A DNA stretch of 64,000 nucleotides from Angiostrongylus vasorum. Taxonomy: Eukaryota > Nematoda > Chromadorea > Rhabditida > Metastrongylidae. This document shows, piece by piece, positions 47,651-59,698 of this stretch (its first letter is position 1; each line of letters begins with the position of its first letter). The position numbers and the translations under genes were made by a program. The notes under the pieces were generated by a model. It was not told the DNA's origin. It searched no databases and worked only from the letters and a program-made list of their open reading frames with translations. Where the stretch lies: NCBI GenBank assembly GCA_018806985.1, contig JADANN010000013.1, positions 1 through 64,000 on the forward strand, in the 5' to 3' direction.

Positions 47651-48404
47651 TTCCACTTGGACTGCAGAAAGTGGACTTTCTCAGACATGTCTGTTAGCTC
47701 TTTCCAGTCTCCGGAGTGGCGACGGCCTTTGTAAGCCCGGGGTAATTGAATCAGTACCGAGTTCATTACGAAAAGGCCTAATTTGCGTAGTTTTAATGGA
47801 TGACGGTCAAGATAACTATGCTTCAAATTCCAGCAATAGATCTTCGACTGCATACGACCGAGTGGAATGTAACAATATATGTTCTCATTTCTGTATCTCA
47901 TTTTCTGTACTGACTGCATTTACTGTATTCCCAGTCGTACAGCGAACATCTGCGCTGATCCATTACATCCTTTCTATTTGCTGCGTTCTGTCAGAAAACG
48001 CTATGACCTGAACTTTTGTTTTCCACGGACGGTCAGGTCACTTTGCGACCTGCCAAACGCCGGTGCCATGTCCCCTTGGGGCAGAAATTCGAAAATAGAG
48101 GACAAAGTTGCTTTGTTTTTTGTTGGTCAATACGTCAATACCTTCACTTGATCTTCAGAACAACAATAAAATAATTACTAGAAGTCGTCGAAAGCAGCTT
48201 GGAATATTGACTTGGCAACTACTGATACCAATCCGGCCACTCCGGCAGTTTTAATAGAGCCACGTCCTCTTTTGTTGTGATTTCAATCCCATACATCGGT
48301 TTCTGTTTAAGTTTCGAAAGAATTCCTACGATTTTCTTATTTTACGTCCGCACCACGTTCTTCTACAAACCCTCCAATGTTTTTGGTGAATATACAACAC
48401 TTCC
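47651..48404. other. No gene recognised
   Basis: Open frames here lack domains or splice support. Confidence 0.45.
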
Positions 48405-48480
48405 TACTTACTCACTTGGATACTTGGAGAGTCCGTCTTCACGAGCTGTGCGGACCGCAGCACATATGCCATTCGTTCCA
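48405..48480 (-). repeat. Family A tail fragment
   Basis: CTTACTCACTTGGATACTTGG ... GAGCTGTGCGGACCGCAGCA matches the reversed 3' end of family A only. Confidence 0.6.
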
Positions 48481-48947
48481 TTCTCTCGCAATCGTAGACC
48501 ATGGTGGTAGTCTTGTTCGAGCACGGTGGTGCGTGCGAGTCTCATACCGTGATCTGTAAAACAACTGCAGTTGCGGGTACAGCTGATTAGTTTTGTTCAC
48601 GAACACGTCCGCCCAACGTGTAGGTAGGTGGTCGTCCTAGGGGACACTCGAGGGATACAACACTTCATTGTGAAGAAAAAAAACGCTCGTCCACTATCCT
48701 TTCATACTGCTGTCATCATTTAATGAAGTTGTATAACTTGTGCAGCAAACATCACTTTTAGCTTGTAGTTTTGGTGTCCTCTCATTTTATACAGCACTAA
48801 AAAGTGGTCAGAGTCATTGAAAACTAGAAAATAATGGACTGCTTGTCCACAGTGGTGCAGCACGCTGCATGTGATACCAGTTTCTCGAGGCGCAGGGTTT
48901 CTGCGTCTACACTTTCTAGGTCAGGTTTCATACTAGTCACAAGGGCG

Positions 48948-49235
48948 CTGTGGCACAGCGGTCGGAGATGCCCTGCGACACACACATGGGATTGCTCCTC
49001 GCGCCCATGGCTCACCAAGCCTTCCATACTTCCGGGGGTCGGTTGGTTGGTACCAGACTTGTACGGGAGGATAGCAGCACTGGTTCGATACATCGGTAGG
49101 TCACCGCGAGTCTTTGTAAAGGTCAGATATGCATTCAATCATCTCCAACGATGCTTAATGAAGTCCAATGCATGGCGCTTCCCTCAACGATAGATCAACG
49201 CCTAGAGCTTTATCCTTTATCCTTTTCCGACCACA
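48948..49235 (+). mobile_element. tRNA-derived SINE (family B)
   Basis: A box TGGCACAGCGG, B box GGGATTGCTCC, body and TTTATCCTTTATCC tail. No exact target duplication. Confidence 0.88.
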
Positions 49236-49295
49236 ACAGCTATATCAATAATAGTTGCAACAATTTTATTCCAACATTAACACTAAGCAAACCTT

Positions 49296-49506
49296 GTATA
49301 ATGCTGAGAGACAGACGAAACAGAAAGACCCACATGGTGTGGTGGTGAACGCGTTACTCCCCGGAAAGGACAATAGCGCGTTCGTTCCCCACCACAGACA
49401 CCTGCGGTCAGGAGTTTTGCAAATATCTCAGCATTATACAAGTTATATTTCGCAACCTACACTGCCATTAAGAAGAATAGGCAGTAAAGAAAAACAAAAA
49501 GGTTAA
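49296..49506 (-). mobile_element. Family C repeat, partial
   Basis: Reversed: GCTGAGAGACAGACGAAAC, CATGGTGTGGTGGTGAACGC, GGAAAGGACAATAGCGCG, ending AGGCAGTAAAG ... AAAAAGGTTAA. Confidence 0.82.
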
Positions 49507-49797
49507 AAATTGTGATTATAACTATAGCCTCAGCTTAACTGGGTTCGATGCCGATTTGGGCTCCCCCAGATCAATCCCGTTGACGGGTGATTGGTGATGG
49601 CAAGTGATCGATAGAACTAGCTGGGAGACAGGCGAAACGAAGGATCCGCATGGTGTGGTGGTGAACGCGTTACTCCCCCGAAAGGACAAAGCGCGTTCGT
49701 TCCCCACCATAGGCACCTGCGGTCCGGAGTTTTGCAAATATCTCAGCATTATAAAAGTTATATTTCGCAACATATCCTGCCATTAAAAAGAGGAAAC
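49507..49797 (-). mobile_element. Family C repeat, tandem to the previous copy
   Basis: Reversed copy from ATTATAACTATAGCCTCAGC to CATATCCTGCCATTAAAAAG. It lacks the terminal GCAGTAAATAAAAAGG block. Confidence 0.82.
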
Positions 49798-50059
49798 CTT
49801 CCAATGGTATCTTCAGCGACGGCTTTGTTGAAGATTTCCTCAGCAGTGTTGTTGTGGTGCCCATAGACGTTGTCCTTCGCCAAGATCACAAGCATAACCT
49901 TGGCAACGTAATTTGTTAAAATTGCTGGTCGTGAAATGTTCAAAAAAGAGATATCATTAACGAACGACTTCAACTTTCAAATCCAGTATACCATTTCCAT
50001 AGATCACAATTGCGAAACAAAAAAATGAATGAAACATGTCTCCCAACGTTTTACCACCT

Positions 50060-50410
50060 TACCGCAGCTGGGAAGTTTTCCTGCCGTCGAGCTGCAATGT
50101 ACAGGGGATTCATCCCCCCAGCAGAACACCCTAAGCTAAGGAAGGAGTTCAACGTTTCCATCCGTAAGCCCAGTTAAGAGTAAACGAATACCAGGAATCA
50201 TCACTGTCCCGGTATTAAACTAATTCCACGGTGGTAAATCTACTTCCAATCCACAAGAGCCTTGCCTGAGATGGTGACGACCTGAGGAAAGCTTCTGACC
50301 TCGGGACTCAGGGAACAACACCGGTAATAGCAGCAAATGTAAATTATTTTTGGACCTACACAACCACACAACCGGTGAAGACGGGCCAATCAACTACGAA
50401 GTATCAAGTA
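50060..50410 (+). mobile_element. Family A retroposon
   Basis: Diverged full-length copy starting CTCCCAACGTTTTACC (50040) and ending GAAGTATCAAG. Near-duplicates AATGAAACA and AATGGAACA flank it. Confidence 0.82.
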
Positions 50411-50419
50411 ATGGAACAC

Positions 50420-50680
50420 CCCCAAACAACATGTAACGGTCATTTGAGTAATTAATTGATTTCTAAAGGCATCCACGTTATCTCCCTCATGTGATGTATC
50501 TTTACTGAGAACATGGAGCGTTCAATGCACGGGTAAATCACTGATGGAATTACTTCCAAATCATCGGACCATAATGCGAATCCGGAATCCTTCGTGAAGT
50601 CCTTCGTGAATGATAAAGCCAAATTAGAAGAAAGAAATGGAAGAAATTCTGGGACCTGCTAGGCTACATCCCTATTGTCG
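50420..50680 (+). repeat. Direct repeat, copy 1
   Basis: GTCATTTGAGTAATTAATTG ... ACGTTATCTCCCTCATGTGA ... GGAAGAAATTCTGG ... CTGCTAGGCT. Also present at 52438-52670. Confidence 0.9.
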
Positions 50681-50744
50681 ATTAGTTACCAACCCTTGAC
50701 TGCCAAGATAACAACATCTAGATGCACCCATCAGCAAAGTGTTA

Positions 50745-51031
50745 AAAGCTCTCAAAGCTCTCGGCGTTGATCAATCCCTGAGGGATGCACCATGCATTCG
50801 ACTTCAATAAGTATCGTTGGAGGTGAATGAAAGCATACCTGGCCTTTACAATGATGACTCGTGGTGGCCTGCCAATGTATCGAGCAAGTGCTGCTAACCT
50901 CCCAGATAAGTTTGGTATCAATTTGCCGACCCCAGAAGGATAGAAGGCCGGGTGGGACATGGGCGCAGGGATCGATTCCACGTGCTTGTCGCAGTGACGC
51001 CTCCAACCACTGCCCCACACGCGCCCTTTCG
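50745..51031 (-). mobile_element. tRNA-derived SINE (family B) with 13-bp target duplication
   Basis: Flanked by CAGCAAAGTGTTA at 50732-50744 and 51032-51044. Reversed copy with the A and B box region at the right end. Confidence 0.94.
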
Positions 51032-51380
51032 CAGCAAAGTGTTACAAACAAAAAAAAGAACCAATGAAAACACCGACCGCGCCAAAAGATGTCCTCCCCG
51101 ATTCGTTTTTCAATTCTAGCTTGGTACCAGACAAAGAGTGAATTTTTACCACAGACCGTGTCTCAATGATAGAACTAAAAGAATTTCACAAACACAGTAA
51201 TTCAGTCGAATTCAAATCAATCGTTATATTCGCAAAGGTTGTCATAGGTAGTACTCAACACAATATATTAAGTGTTATGCCCATTTTTTTCGATAGAAAG
51301 CATTTCGATGGCTCCACCGCTCATCACGAAGAGCGCTCACACGAATAATCATTTATATATGATTAATGTATATGAAGAAA

Positions 51381-51763
51381 GCCTCCCAACGGATCACCGC
51401 CTCATCATGACTGGGGATGTGCCTAGGTGTCGGACTGCGATGTACAGAGGAGGGATTCGTCCCCGCCCCACTAGAGTCTCCCAAGCTGAGAAGGAGTCCG
51501 GCGTTTCCATCAGGAAGCCTAGCTAAGAGTAAACTAATACCAGGATCCGCCACCGTCTTGGTATCAAAGTCGCATGGTGGCAAATCTCCCTCTGATCCAC
51601 AAGGGCTGCGACTGCCCGTGATGGTGAAGACATGGGGCAGACTTTTGGCCAGGGTGAGCTCAGGATTCCAGGGAACCACAATGGCTTAACCAGCAAATCT
51701 CCGAAAAATGGTGATTATGCTGGAGCCCACATAACCAGTGAGGACGGCGCGTTCAAGTATCAA
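51381..51763 (+). mobile_element. Family A retroposon with 13-bp target duplication
   Basis: Flanked by GTATATGAAGAAA at 51368-51380 and 51764-51776. It is among the best preserved copies; tail AAGTATCAA. Confidence 0.94.
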
Positions 51764-52232
51764 GTATATGAAGAAACCACGTAAGTATGGCGCAGATATG
51801 TACTGCGCAATTTTCCTTTGGCGCGAAACTTGCTGAGCCTTGCTTTGTAATAACTCAGTAGTCAAATAAAGTAGTAACTAAAGCATGCTAATTAAACATA
51901 CAGAACTCGTCGACGCATTATTCCATCTAGTTAGTGGATCCGATCGACCGTTTCCTAAGACTAGGCATGTAAAGACGCTACTTTTCAAAATTCATTTTCG
52001 CCACCCTACTTCGGCCGCTTTGTGTTTAACCGTTCTACCAATACACGATAATCGAACATAATTTGACTGGAATCCTCTAGATGCTCACCCAACCTCGTTC
52101 TAAATCCTTGGAGACTCTAAATGACAGCTACTGGTCAGCGTAATGCGTAAAACTTCTACTTAACTTGTGAGAAGCTCTAACAGGACATCCACGAATCCTT
52201 TCGAACCTTTGCAGCTGTTGAACTAGCTGCTT

Positions 52233-52428
52233 TCATCACAAGAAACGTGGCTGTGACTACATATTTTTTTTACCAATGACTGCAGCAATGTCTGGAAAGT
52301 TGTTCGTAGTTTATCGTTGGTTATAGAAAAATCAACTTCGTCGCGAAAAGGTTAAAGTCCGAACAGCTTTCAGGCATTGCTGCAGTCATTGATGAATGTA
52401 GTTATACCCACGTTTCTTGTGATGACAT
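52233..52428. repeat. Inverted repeat, hairpin element
   Basis: TCATCACAAGAAACGTGG ... TGACTACAT ... CAATGACTGCAGCAATGTCT (52233-52296) is mirrored by GGCATTGCTGCAGTCATTG ... ATGTAGTTA ... CCACGTTTCTTGTGATGA (52373-52428). The loop is about 75 bp. Confidence 0.9.
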
Positions 52429-52437
52429 GTCACAATA

Positions 52438-52670
52438 CGTGATGGTCACTTGAGGAATTAATTGACTTCTAAACGCATACACGTTATCTCCCTCATGTGA
52501 TGAATCTTTGCTAAAAAACATGTAACCCAACGCGTTCGGTGTACGCGTAAATTATTGATAGAATCAACTTCCAAATCATCGGATCCAAATGCGAATTCGA
52601 AATTCTTCGTGAGTGACAAAGGCAAATTAGAGAAACAAATGGAAGAAATTCTGAGAGCTGCTAGGCTGTT
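52438..52670 (+). repeat. Direct repeat, copy 2
   Basis: Diverged copy of 50420-50680, 2 kb downstream in the same orientation. Confidence 0.9.
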
Positions 52671-54286
52671 TAAGACGAGTCATCTAAGAATTTTCCATAA
52701 CTATTCTGCAAGATAATATCCGTTGAAACATTGCTTTATCAGTGTTTCGGATGTGGGCGAGTTATCAGATATGCTTGCGGTACATAGCATAGTGATGAAA
52801 GAACTGATGCGTTAAAAGCGCGCAGGTCCAGATGAGCATGCTGGTCAGTGGTAGCAGTATGAGGCCAGAAGGCGAAAAGTCGTTGTTCATCTTGTTCAAA
52901 GTACTGATCAATTGTGATTAGCCTGTAATCCTTTCTGCTTCACTGAGTTCGGCACGCACTCAGCTGCAACTGAGATGCTGTTCAAAAAACACGTCTATTT
53001 CGCAAGCGAAGATTGTAGAGGAACCACCTATCGACAGCCAATTGACCACATACACCATTCCGGTGTGAATATGAACAAATCTGGCTATGGGCAGGCTCGA
53101 ATTTCTTTAGCATTTGGAAAATTCTCTACGTGACAAAATGTCTGGCTGCGATCTATGTTGCTAAATCTCTTTCAAGACGATGCGTAATCTAATTTCGACC
53201 TCCATCAAAGTGTAATAGAATGCCCACTTCCAATCTAATGTTCGTCAAATATGTCTCTCTTAACAACGCACTTCGTTGATCTTTTGATGAAATTATTTCG
53301 CCAGGATCCAAAGAGCTGTGGTGATTGATCCTGTCTGCTGGCTTCGAAAAAAATGAACCAGACCATATTTTGGTGCAATTTCGCACTGCTGAAAATTCTT
53401 TGGTAACTAGATCATCTGAGGACGTGATCGGATTATAGAGGAGACTTTAGTTCATATGTTCAAATGATGTGGGGTTCCTTCAAGCCGCCAAATATTTTTT
53501 AGGTTATTTAGAAATAAAATCTTCGAAACAAGTCGAAACGAAATTGAAGGTTCTGAAATTCCAAAGAGGATATCGAGAGTCGTAAACAAATACCACATCA
53601 TGAATATGAACGTGGATGAAGTACCAGTTGTCAAGTTGGTATCGTTTTTTCGAAATAGACGAGAAAGGGGCTAAAGCACGCTTTCACGCTTTCTAGGCAC
53701 CTTAAAATCAGGGTTTCCCGTGACATAATATGAAATCTTCTGTGTTACTGCCGCAGATTGAGATTGAGATTCGTCAAGAGGACTCATAAATCTCCGTCGG
53801 TGGGGAGAGAACCCCTCAAATAATCTATTCAGGTGAAATATTTCCGTAAGGACATTCAGCGATCAAGGTAAATTGTTTCGTGATGCACCCCATCACACAA
53901 GTGAAAACCTCAGTCTCAAAAGCAGTTGCCCACATCGAAACTCTACAAAACAAGTTGACAACATACAAGGTTTGGATTCAGAACATCTACCAACTCTGTT
54001 GAAAACCAGTACACGATGTAGATTACAACATAGAAGTCAATAAGTGGAGGTAGCAATTTTGTAGACTTGTTAAACACACATCCCGAGCCAATCCGAGCTA
54101 ACAAGAAAGACAAGCAGAGAGGACATAAAATTCAAAATATTACCGTTAGAAGTTGTTTCGGGTTATTTAACAGTACCTACAAAAAGCGAAAAACTGTTGT
54201 ATCAAGTGGAATTAATGCAAGACAAAAAATAAGATAAGTAGACCCACTTCGATCTCGAATTTTTTTTCGGTAATGTGGAAATCCTA
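52671..54286. other. No gene recognised
   Basis: Scattered short open frames, no domain or repeat family that I can support. Confidence 0.45.
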
Positions 54287-57200
54287 CGGATCTCCCTCAT
54301 ATGAGGGATCCCGATAGCCAGTTAGTCGCAGGGGATAGGTCGCGCGTCCCCAGGTGGCGGATAGGGGGGTTAATCGCGGACCAAAAGCGACCTTTGCTTT
54401 CCTGAGACGCAGATGGGTCCAGGGTAAGGACTCCGTGTTTCTACTGCGCCGATTTGGCACATACTTTCTGTATTTACGAGGCGTATTCATTCATTCGTGT
54501 GTGGGTGCGCTCTAGTTTATGCGGATTGTATTCTACGAGTCATTTCGGCCAAAAGCCAGCAATCAAGTGATAGGGAAGTATATGGGAGGGGTTAGGAGTC
54601 GCCTCCAACAAATAAGCTCCATGTCCACTTGGCAGAAACTGGGAAGCTACCAGTGAGTATACCCAGCCCCCACGTTCAGAGCTCTGCAAGCTATACGTGG
54701 ATACCAAAAAGGTAAAAACAGTAAAAGAAACGGGCCTCATTCCCCCTGACCCCGAAAGAGCCCCCAGTTTCGCAGCGTTGGCTAGGACCAGTACGGGGAG
54801 GCTGCTAAAATCTCAGGGCCAGTGGAGGCTGCCTGGATTACAAAGAAATAAGGTGACGATCTGTACCTACAATGCACGTACACTTGCATCCGAGTCCTCG
54901 ATAGAAGATTTGCTTTTGCAAGAGAGAAGGATAAGGTACTACGTCATCGGTCTGGCCGAGACGACACAACACCACCCATTCAACGCCGTCTATGACACCG
55001 GAGAAGAACCGCTCCTCGAAACATGCGACAGTGAAGGAGTCGGCTGCGTCGGCGTTCTCTTCAACACGAGTTTGTCCATGAACACGGACTCATCCGAACA
55101 ACTAACAACCCGAATCGGACGTTTACGATTAAAAAGGATGTGGATCAACACCGGCTTTGACAATCTTCGTCGTTTACGCGCCGACATCAAACCATGACGA
55201 AGAACAAAGCGTTCTATATGGACTTGGAGAAGTTCTACAGAGAAGACAATGCATTCTTCAAGGTCATCATTGGAGATTTCAGCGTCAAGATAGGACTAAG
55301 AAGAACGTCTGAAGAACGTCATATTGGGACCCATGGATTAGAATGGAACGAACAGCGTGAGCGGCTATCTGAGTTTATCATGGCGACCAAGACCATCCAT
55401 GGCAACTCGCAATTCCAGAAGTCCCACCCTCAACGCTGGACGTGGGAGTCTCCCAATGGAGATCATAATGAAATAGACCACATCATAGTAAATAGAAGAT
55501 TTTTGCCTAACCGATGTCGCTGATGTTCCAAAAATTCTACACGTGACCAGACCACCGTCTCCCTCGTGCACGATTCCATTCCTCGTGGAAAGGAGAAAAA
55601 GCTGCTAAATTCATTAACCGAAGTACCAGAACCACCGTAAACTGGGACTTGTTCAATTCACTAGTCGGCTGTTGGGAAGATGCCCTTGTCGATAACAAGG
55701 ACGAAGAATACGATCGGCTCATTCAACATCTTCACGTTAGCGCTATGAAAGCTGAGAGTTCGAAAATCACCAAGACACGTCTGCCTCCAGAAACACTCAA
55801 GCTGATATGCCAGTGTGAAATAGCACGAGCAATCAGGCAGCTGCGAACTAACGTCCGAACTTACGAAACAATGCAAACAAGCGATAAAAGAAGATCTTAA
55901 ACAGAGAAGACAAGCAGTAATGGTCGAAGCTGCAGAGGCTGGGGAAAGCATTCGCCCGCCGAAGCTTCGCCAGTTACGAGACCAAGATGATTGCACTCCA
56001 ACGCCCAGACGGAACAGTAACAGCGTCCAGAAAGGCAATGGAGAAAATCATTCACGAATACTGCTCAGATCAAGGAGGATGGACATGTTGTACCACCGGT
56101 TCTCCTTTCTGAAATCCGACTTGCCATCTCGTTGGCGAAAAATCGATTACAGCACTAGGTCCGGACAGGAAAGGACCAGAACACCTGAAGAACCTTCCGC
56201 CAGTCCTCGTAAACACAATTGCTCCGCTCTTCACACGTTACCTGTCTGAATGCAAGGTTCCTACTCAGTGGAAGACCAGCGGGACCGTGTTATTGTTCAA
56301 GAAGGGTGACCTACAGGATATCGGCAACTATCGCCCAATCTGCTTGCTGTCTGTCGTCTATAAACGTTTCACTCGAGTCATCCTAAACAGGATTGACAGA
56401 ACACTGGACGAAGGACAGCCATGTGAGCAAGCAGGGTTCCGAAAAGGATTTAGTGCGATGGACCACATCCACACGATAACAAGGCTCATTGAAGTACCGC
56501 GAGAGTACAAAAGACCGCTCTGTCTCATTTTCACCGATTTACAGCAGGCCTTTGATTCAACTGAGAAAGAAGCAGTCATGGAAGCCCTTGATAGTCAAGG
56601 AGTCCCTACTCAGTACACAAAGATTCTTCGTGAGCTGTACAAAAAATTTCACAACCAAGATATCACCTTTTCACAACGATACCAACATTGACGGCAAAAG
56701 AGGGGGTTAAGCAAGGCGATACCATTTCGCCAAAATTATTTACCGCCACCCTGCAGAACGGTGCGAACATTGGAATAGGATGATATGGAGTGAAAATCGA
56801 ATCTAAATCTCACAAAAAACGATGTTCATGAGGAACGGATTGGTTTCGTATGCCCCATTAACGCTCAATGGAGTGAATACCTCCGAATGATCCAATTATG
56901 CCTATCTAGGTCGGGTAATCAACATTTGAACGACTTAGCTCCAGAGCTGAGAAGAAGGAAACGAGCGGCTTGGGGTGCTTTCAAGAGCATCGAGGATGTA
57001 GTGAAGGGAACAAGGAACACCCGACTCCGTGCTCACCTTTTTCGACTCAACGGTACCACCTGCGTTAGCGTCAGAAACCTGGTCGCTGCGTAAACAGGAT
57101 GAAAAATCACTCAGCGTTATTGAACGCGCAGTCGAAAGGACGATGTTAGTAGTAACCCGTGTAACTAAAATAAGGGAAGGGATTTGGAGCTCCCATCTCC

Positions 57201-57538
57201 ATCACGATCAGGAATCAAAGATGCCGTTCTGTACGCCAAACAGTTGAAGATGAGGTTGGCCGGAAACGTATTGCGTATGAACGATAACCGATGGACAAGA
57301 GCCGTTAGTGACTGGATTCCTCGGGATGTTAAACGCACTGCAGGAAGCCCACCTACTCGATGGTCAGAGTTCTTCACGAAAGACCTAGAAGAAAGACATG
57401 ATGCTCGACGAGTCCCTAGAGCGAGCAGAACCCACTGGGCTACTCTTGCACGCGACAGGGGGAAAATGGAAGATTTACTGGCGCCCGCTCGAATCACTCG
57501 ACGATCAACGGGACTACAGGTGATACAGGTGATACAGA
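54287..57538 (+). mobile_element. RTE-like non-LTR retrotransposon, near full-length inactive copy
   Basis: The 5' end carries the palindrome TCCCTCATATGAGGGA. The APE-type endonuclease spans 54850-55520: [41 protein letters not shown] where the family has GDFN, NEIDHI. The linker region (55649-55900) reads LPPETLKLI. The reverse transcriptase spans 56220-56790: LFKKGDLQDIGNYRPICLLS, VILNRIDRTLDEGQ, QAGFRKGF, CLIFTDLQQAFDS. The C-terminal region (56880-57490) reads LNDLAPELRRRKRAAW and DNRWTRAVSDWIPRDVK. About 120 bp including the FADD motif are deleted near 56799. Multiple frame breaks. The 3' end has a tandem GGTGATACA, as expected of RTE tails. Confidence 0.93.
56287..56691 (+). pseudogene. 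RTE reverse transcriptase fragment
   Basis: Open for 134 codons from LLFKKGDLQDIGNYRPIC to DITFSQRYQH. It holds the fingers and palm up to motif A (FTDLQQAFDS with the first catalytic Asp) and part of motif B. Motif C is absent through deletion, so no polymerase could be made. Confidence 0.88.
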
Positions 57539-59334
57539 CAAATTTTGCATTTCAACACAAGCAAGCGAATGAAAAGGCAGGATTTCGGCCAGTATGACAC
57601 AACAGTGTACTCTAATGTGCTGGCTATACGCTTGCAGGCGCCGTTCTTTCATTGCAATTTTTAGAAAGTTAATTTAACTTCATTTCTTCATAAAACCTTT
57701 AGTCAAAGTTCTAATGCTGAGAATATCTAACTTCGAAAAAGACACTGCGTTAAAACTATACATAAGAGGATGGGATAGAGCAAAGACTCTTTTGCTGCAA
57801 AGCCAAACATTCGTCGCGAAAGTGTTAACCATAACTAGGTTTCCAAAATTCCAGCAAGTTCAAACAAGCTAAGGCGCAATCAGGTACATGGTTAGATTTT
57901 TTCCGTGGAGTGAATGCACGATGGTCAATCAGCAAAATGCCACCCAGCAAAAATGGAACATTCGGAAGGCACATCGATGGACTGTAAAGAGCGAATGAAA
58001 TGAAAATCATTCCAGCCAAGAAAGTAACAAAGGAAGATAAACGTAGAACGCAAACAAATATCTAACGCTACACGGATGAAAGAACTCGGCAAACCTATTG
58101 CACACTGACCGGAGCTGTTAAATATTAACTTTATCGACAGCCACTTTTCTGTTCGTTTACAAATATGAAACAGCAAAATAAACCCAACTTTTCACTGCTC
58201 ACAGCATACCTAGAGGGCGCACGCACTCGCACTTCAGCTCGGAATCGCGGACAAAACGTCGAAGACGTGAACAACTCGTAGCACGACAAACACGTGGAGA
58301 AATCCCAACTGCAGACGTTTGAAAATAGTGAAACACAGAAGGCACAAAATATTTGGGTAGAACGCGATTATACTATAGAAACAACCCAAATTTTTAATCT
58401 AGAAGGGTTACACCTAACAACCTTGTAATGAGTCCCTGTGTGTGAAAAGATTTGATCGCTGGTTCGAAATCTCACCGATTGCTTGGAGAACAGAGGATTT
58501 TAGAAGGTTGATAGATGTATGAAACGGAATCTCTATAATTGCTGACCTGCCGAAATAGTCATACATTTTTCAAAACCTGCATATTCAGAGAAATTATGAA
58601 CTTTGAGCAAAAACTAAGATGGATGTTATTTGGACAATTGCTATTCTATTCTCATCCAGTGATGCTAGTGAATAACCACTGGCAATCAAGGAGACACAAT
58701 GGTGATGGACGAAGGCTGGATGAGGACAAGCCCACGTCACGAGATCATATTCACCTGGGACACAAAGAGAGAGAGCTTCTTGGGCGTCTCCTCAATTGTT
58801 TTGCGAAAGCGAAATCTTCGCGTGAAACAAACGTATTTTAACAGCCGCTAGCGCATTGGATTTGCATAAATCCTCGTCCCACGCCAGAGATGCTTTGAAG
58901 AAAAAGCAGCGGTTAGAACAAAAAATGTGAGGAATGAAACGGAAGAATAAACCCTTTACAAATTGATAGATTCAAGCAATACCTTTGACAGTCGTGGTTC
59001 ACATTTTTACCTATCTAGCTGCAGCTGACACTGAGTTATGGCTGGCAATCGTAGGAGTGGCGAAGCAACCGCGCAGAAGAGATGGCTGAACTGACGAGTT
59101 ACGTGTAAATAAAGAAAGGTAAAAGTTTTATAATATGAACACAGCAAATCGTACGTTGCCGAGGGGGAAGAACGGTAATATCATGTGATAACGAAGTATA
59201 ACCAGTAGCTAATGATACTTCGCTCCCCGATACGATTTGTCCAAATAATTCTAGTCGCCAAAACTGAAGATCCAGCAGACTTTAGGATATGTTATCAGTA
59301 GAAGTGGGTCACAAACTCATTCCACTGTCATTAC
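57539..59334. other. No gene recognised
   Basis: AT-rich. May include introns or the 3' part of the minus-strand gene suggested at 59335-59698. Confidence 0.4.
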
Positions 59335-59521
59335 CTGCATCCCATATGCGTATAGGTAGACTTTCACCAGCTTTGGAACAGCGTGTTGCATAAAAAACGC
59401 CACCATTCTCATCCATCGCTAATGAACAAACGGCAGAGCAGTTCTGGTGATCAGTAGAGGTGAACGTCGGAATAGAGAACGATTCCGAATTTCGGTGACA
59501 TTCATCATAAATTGCAGAATA
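59335..59521 (-). CDS. Exon of an unidentified protein
   Basis: Acceptor GGGTTTAG, donor GCAG|GTAATG, 187 nt. Reads YSAIYDECHRNSESFSIPTF, TSTDHQNCSAVCSLAMDENG, GVFYATRCSKAGESLPIRIW, then DA. Codon-like composition and good splice signals make it a credible exon. SLAMDENGGVFYAT resembles a strand of a beta-propeller (NHL or YWTD-like), but the family is not identified. Confidence 0.6.
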
Positions 59522-59607
59522 CTAAACCCTGCAAATAAGTAAAGAAAGGATATTGAAGTAAGACGCGTAATTTAGCTGGAAAAAGCAGGATTTCAGAATT
59601 TCATTCT

Positions 59608-59698
59608 CGATGGGTCTTTAAGATCAATTTGGTTTGCGTGTCCAGCGCAATGGTGTGAGGAACTCCAACCGGTGACAGGGCGAATTTGAAAACAGGAT
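59608..59698 (-). CDS. Probable upstream exon of the same unidentified protein
   Basis: DPVFKFALSPVGVPHTIALD then TQTKLIL on the minus strand after TCTGTTAAG. The frame then reads KTHRE and stops. A one-base shift instead gives KDPSRMKF, which looks a better continuation, and no GT donor occurs before the stop. A base may be missing near 59617. PHTIALD fits a propeller repeat, consistent with the next exon. Confidence 0.45.

Noticed and set aside
49522..49864. Recurring frame reading VAKYNFNEAEIF-LRTAGAYGGERTRF in family C
   Set aside because: It is repeated with the element, lacks a consistent start and is broken in several copies; treated as non-coding repeat.
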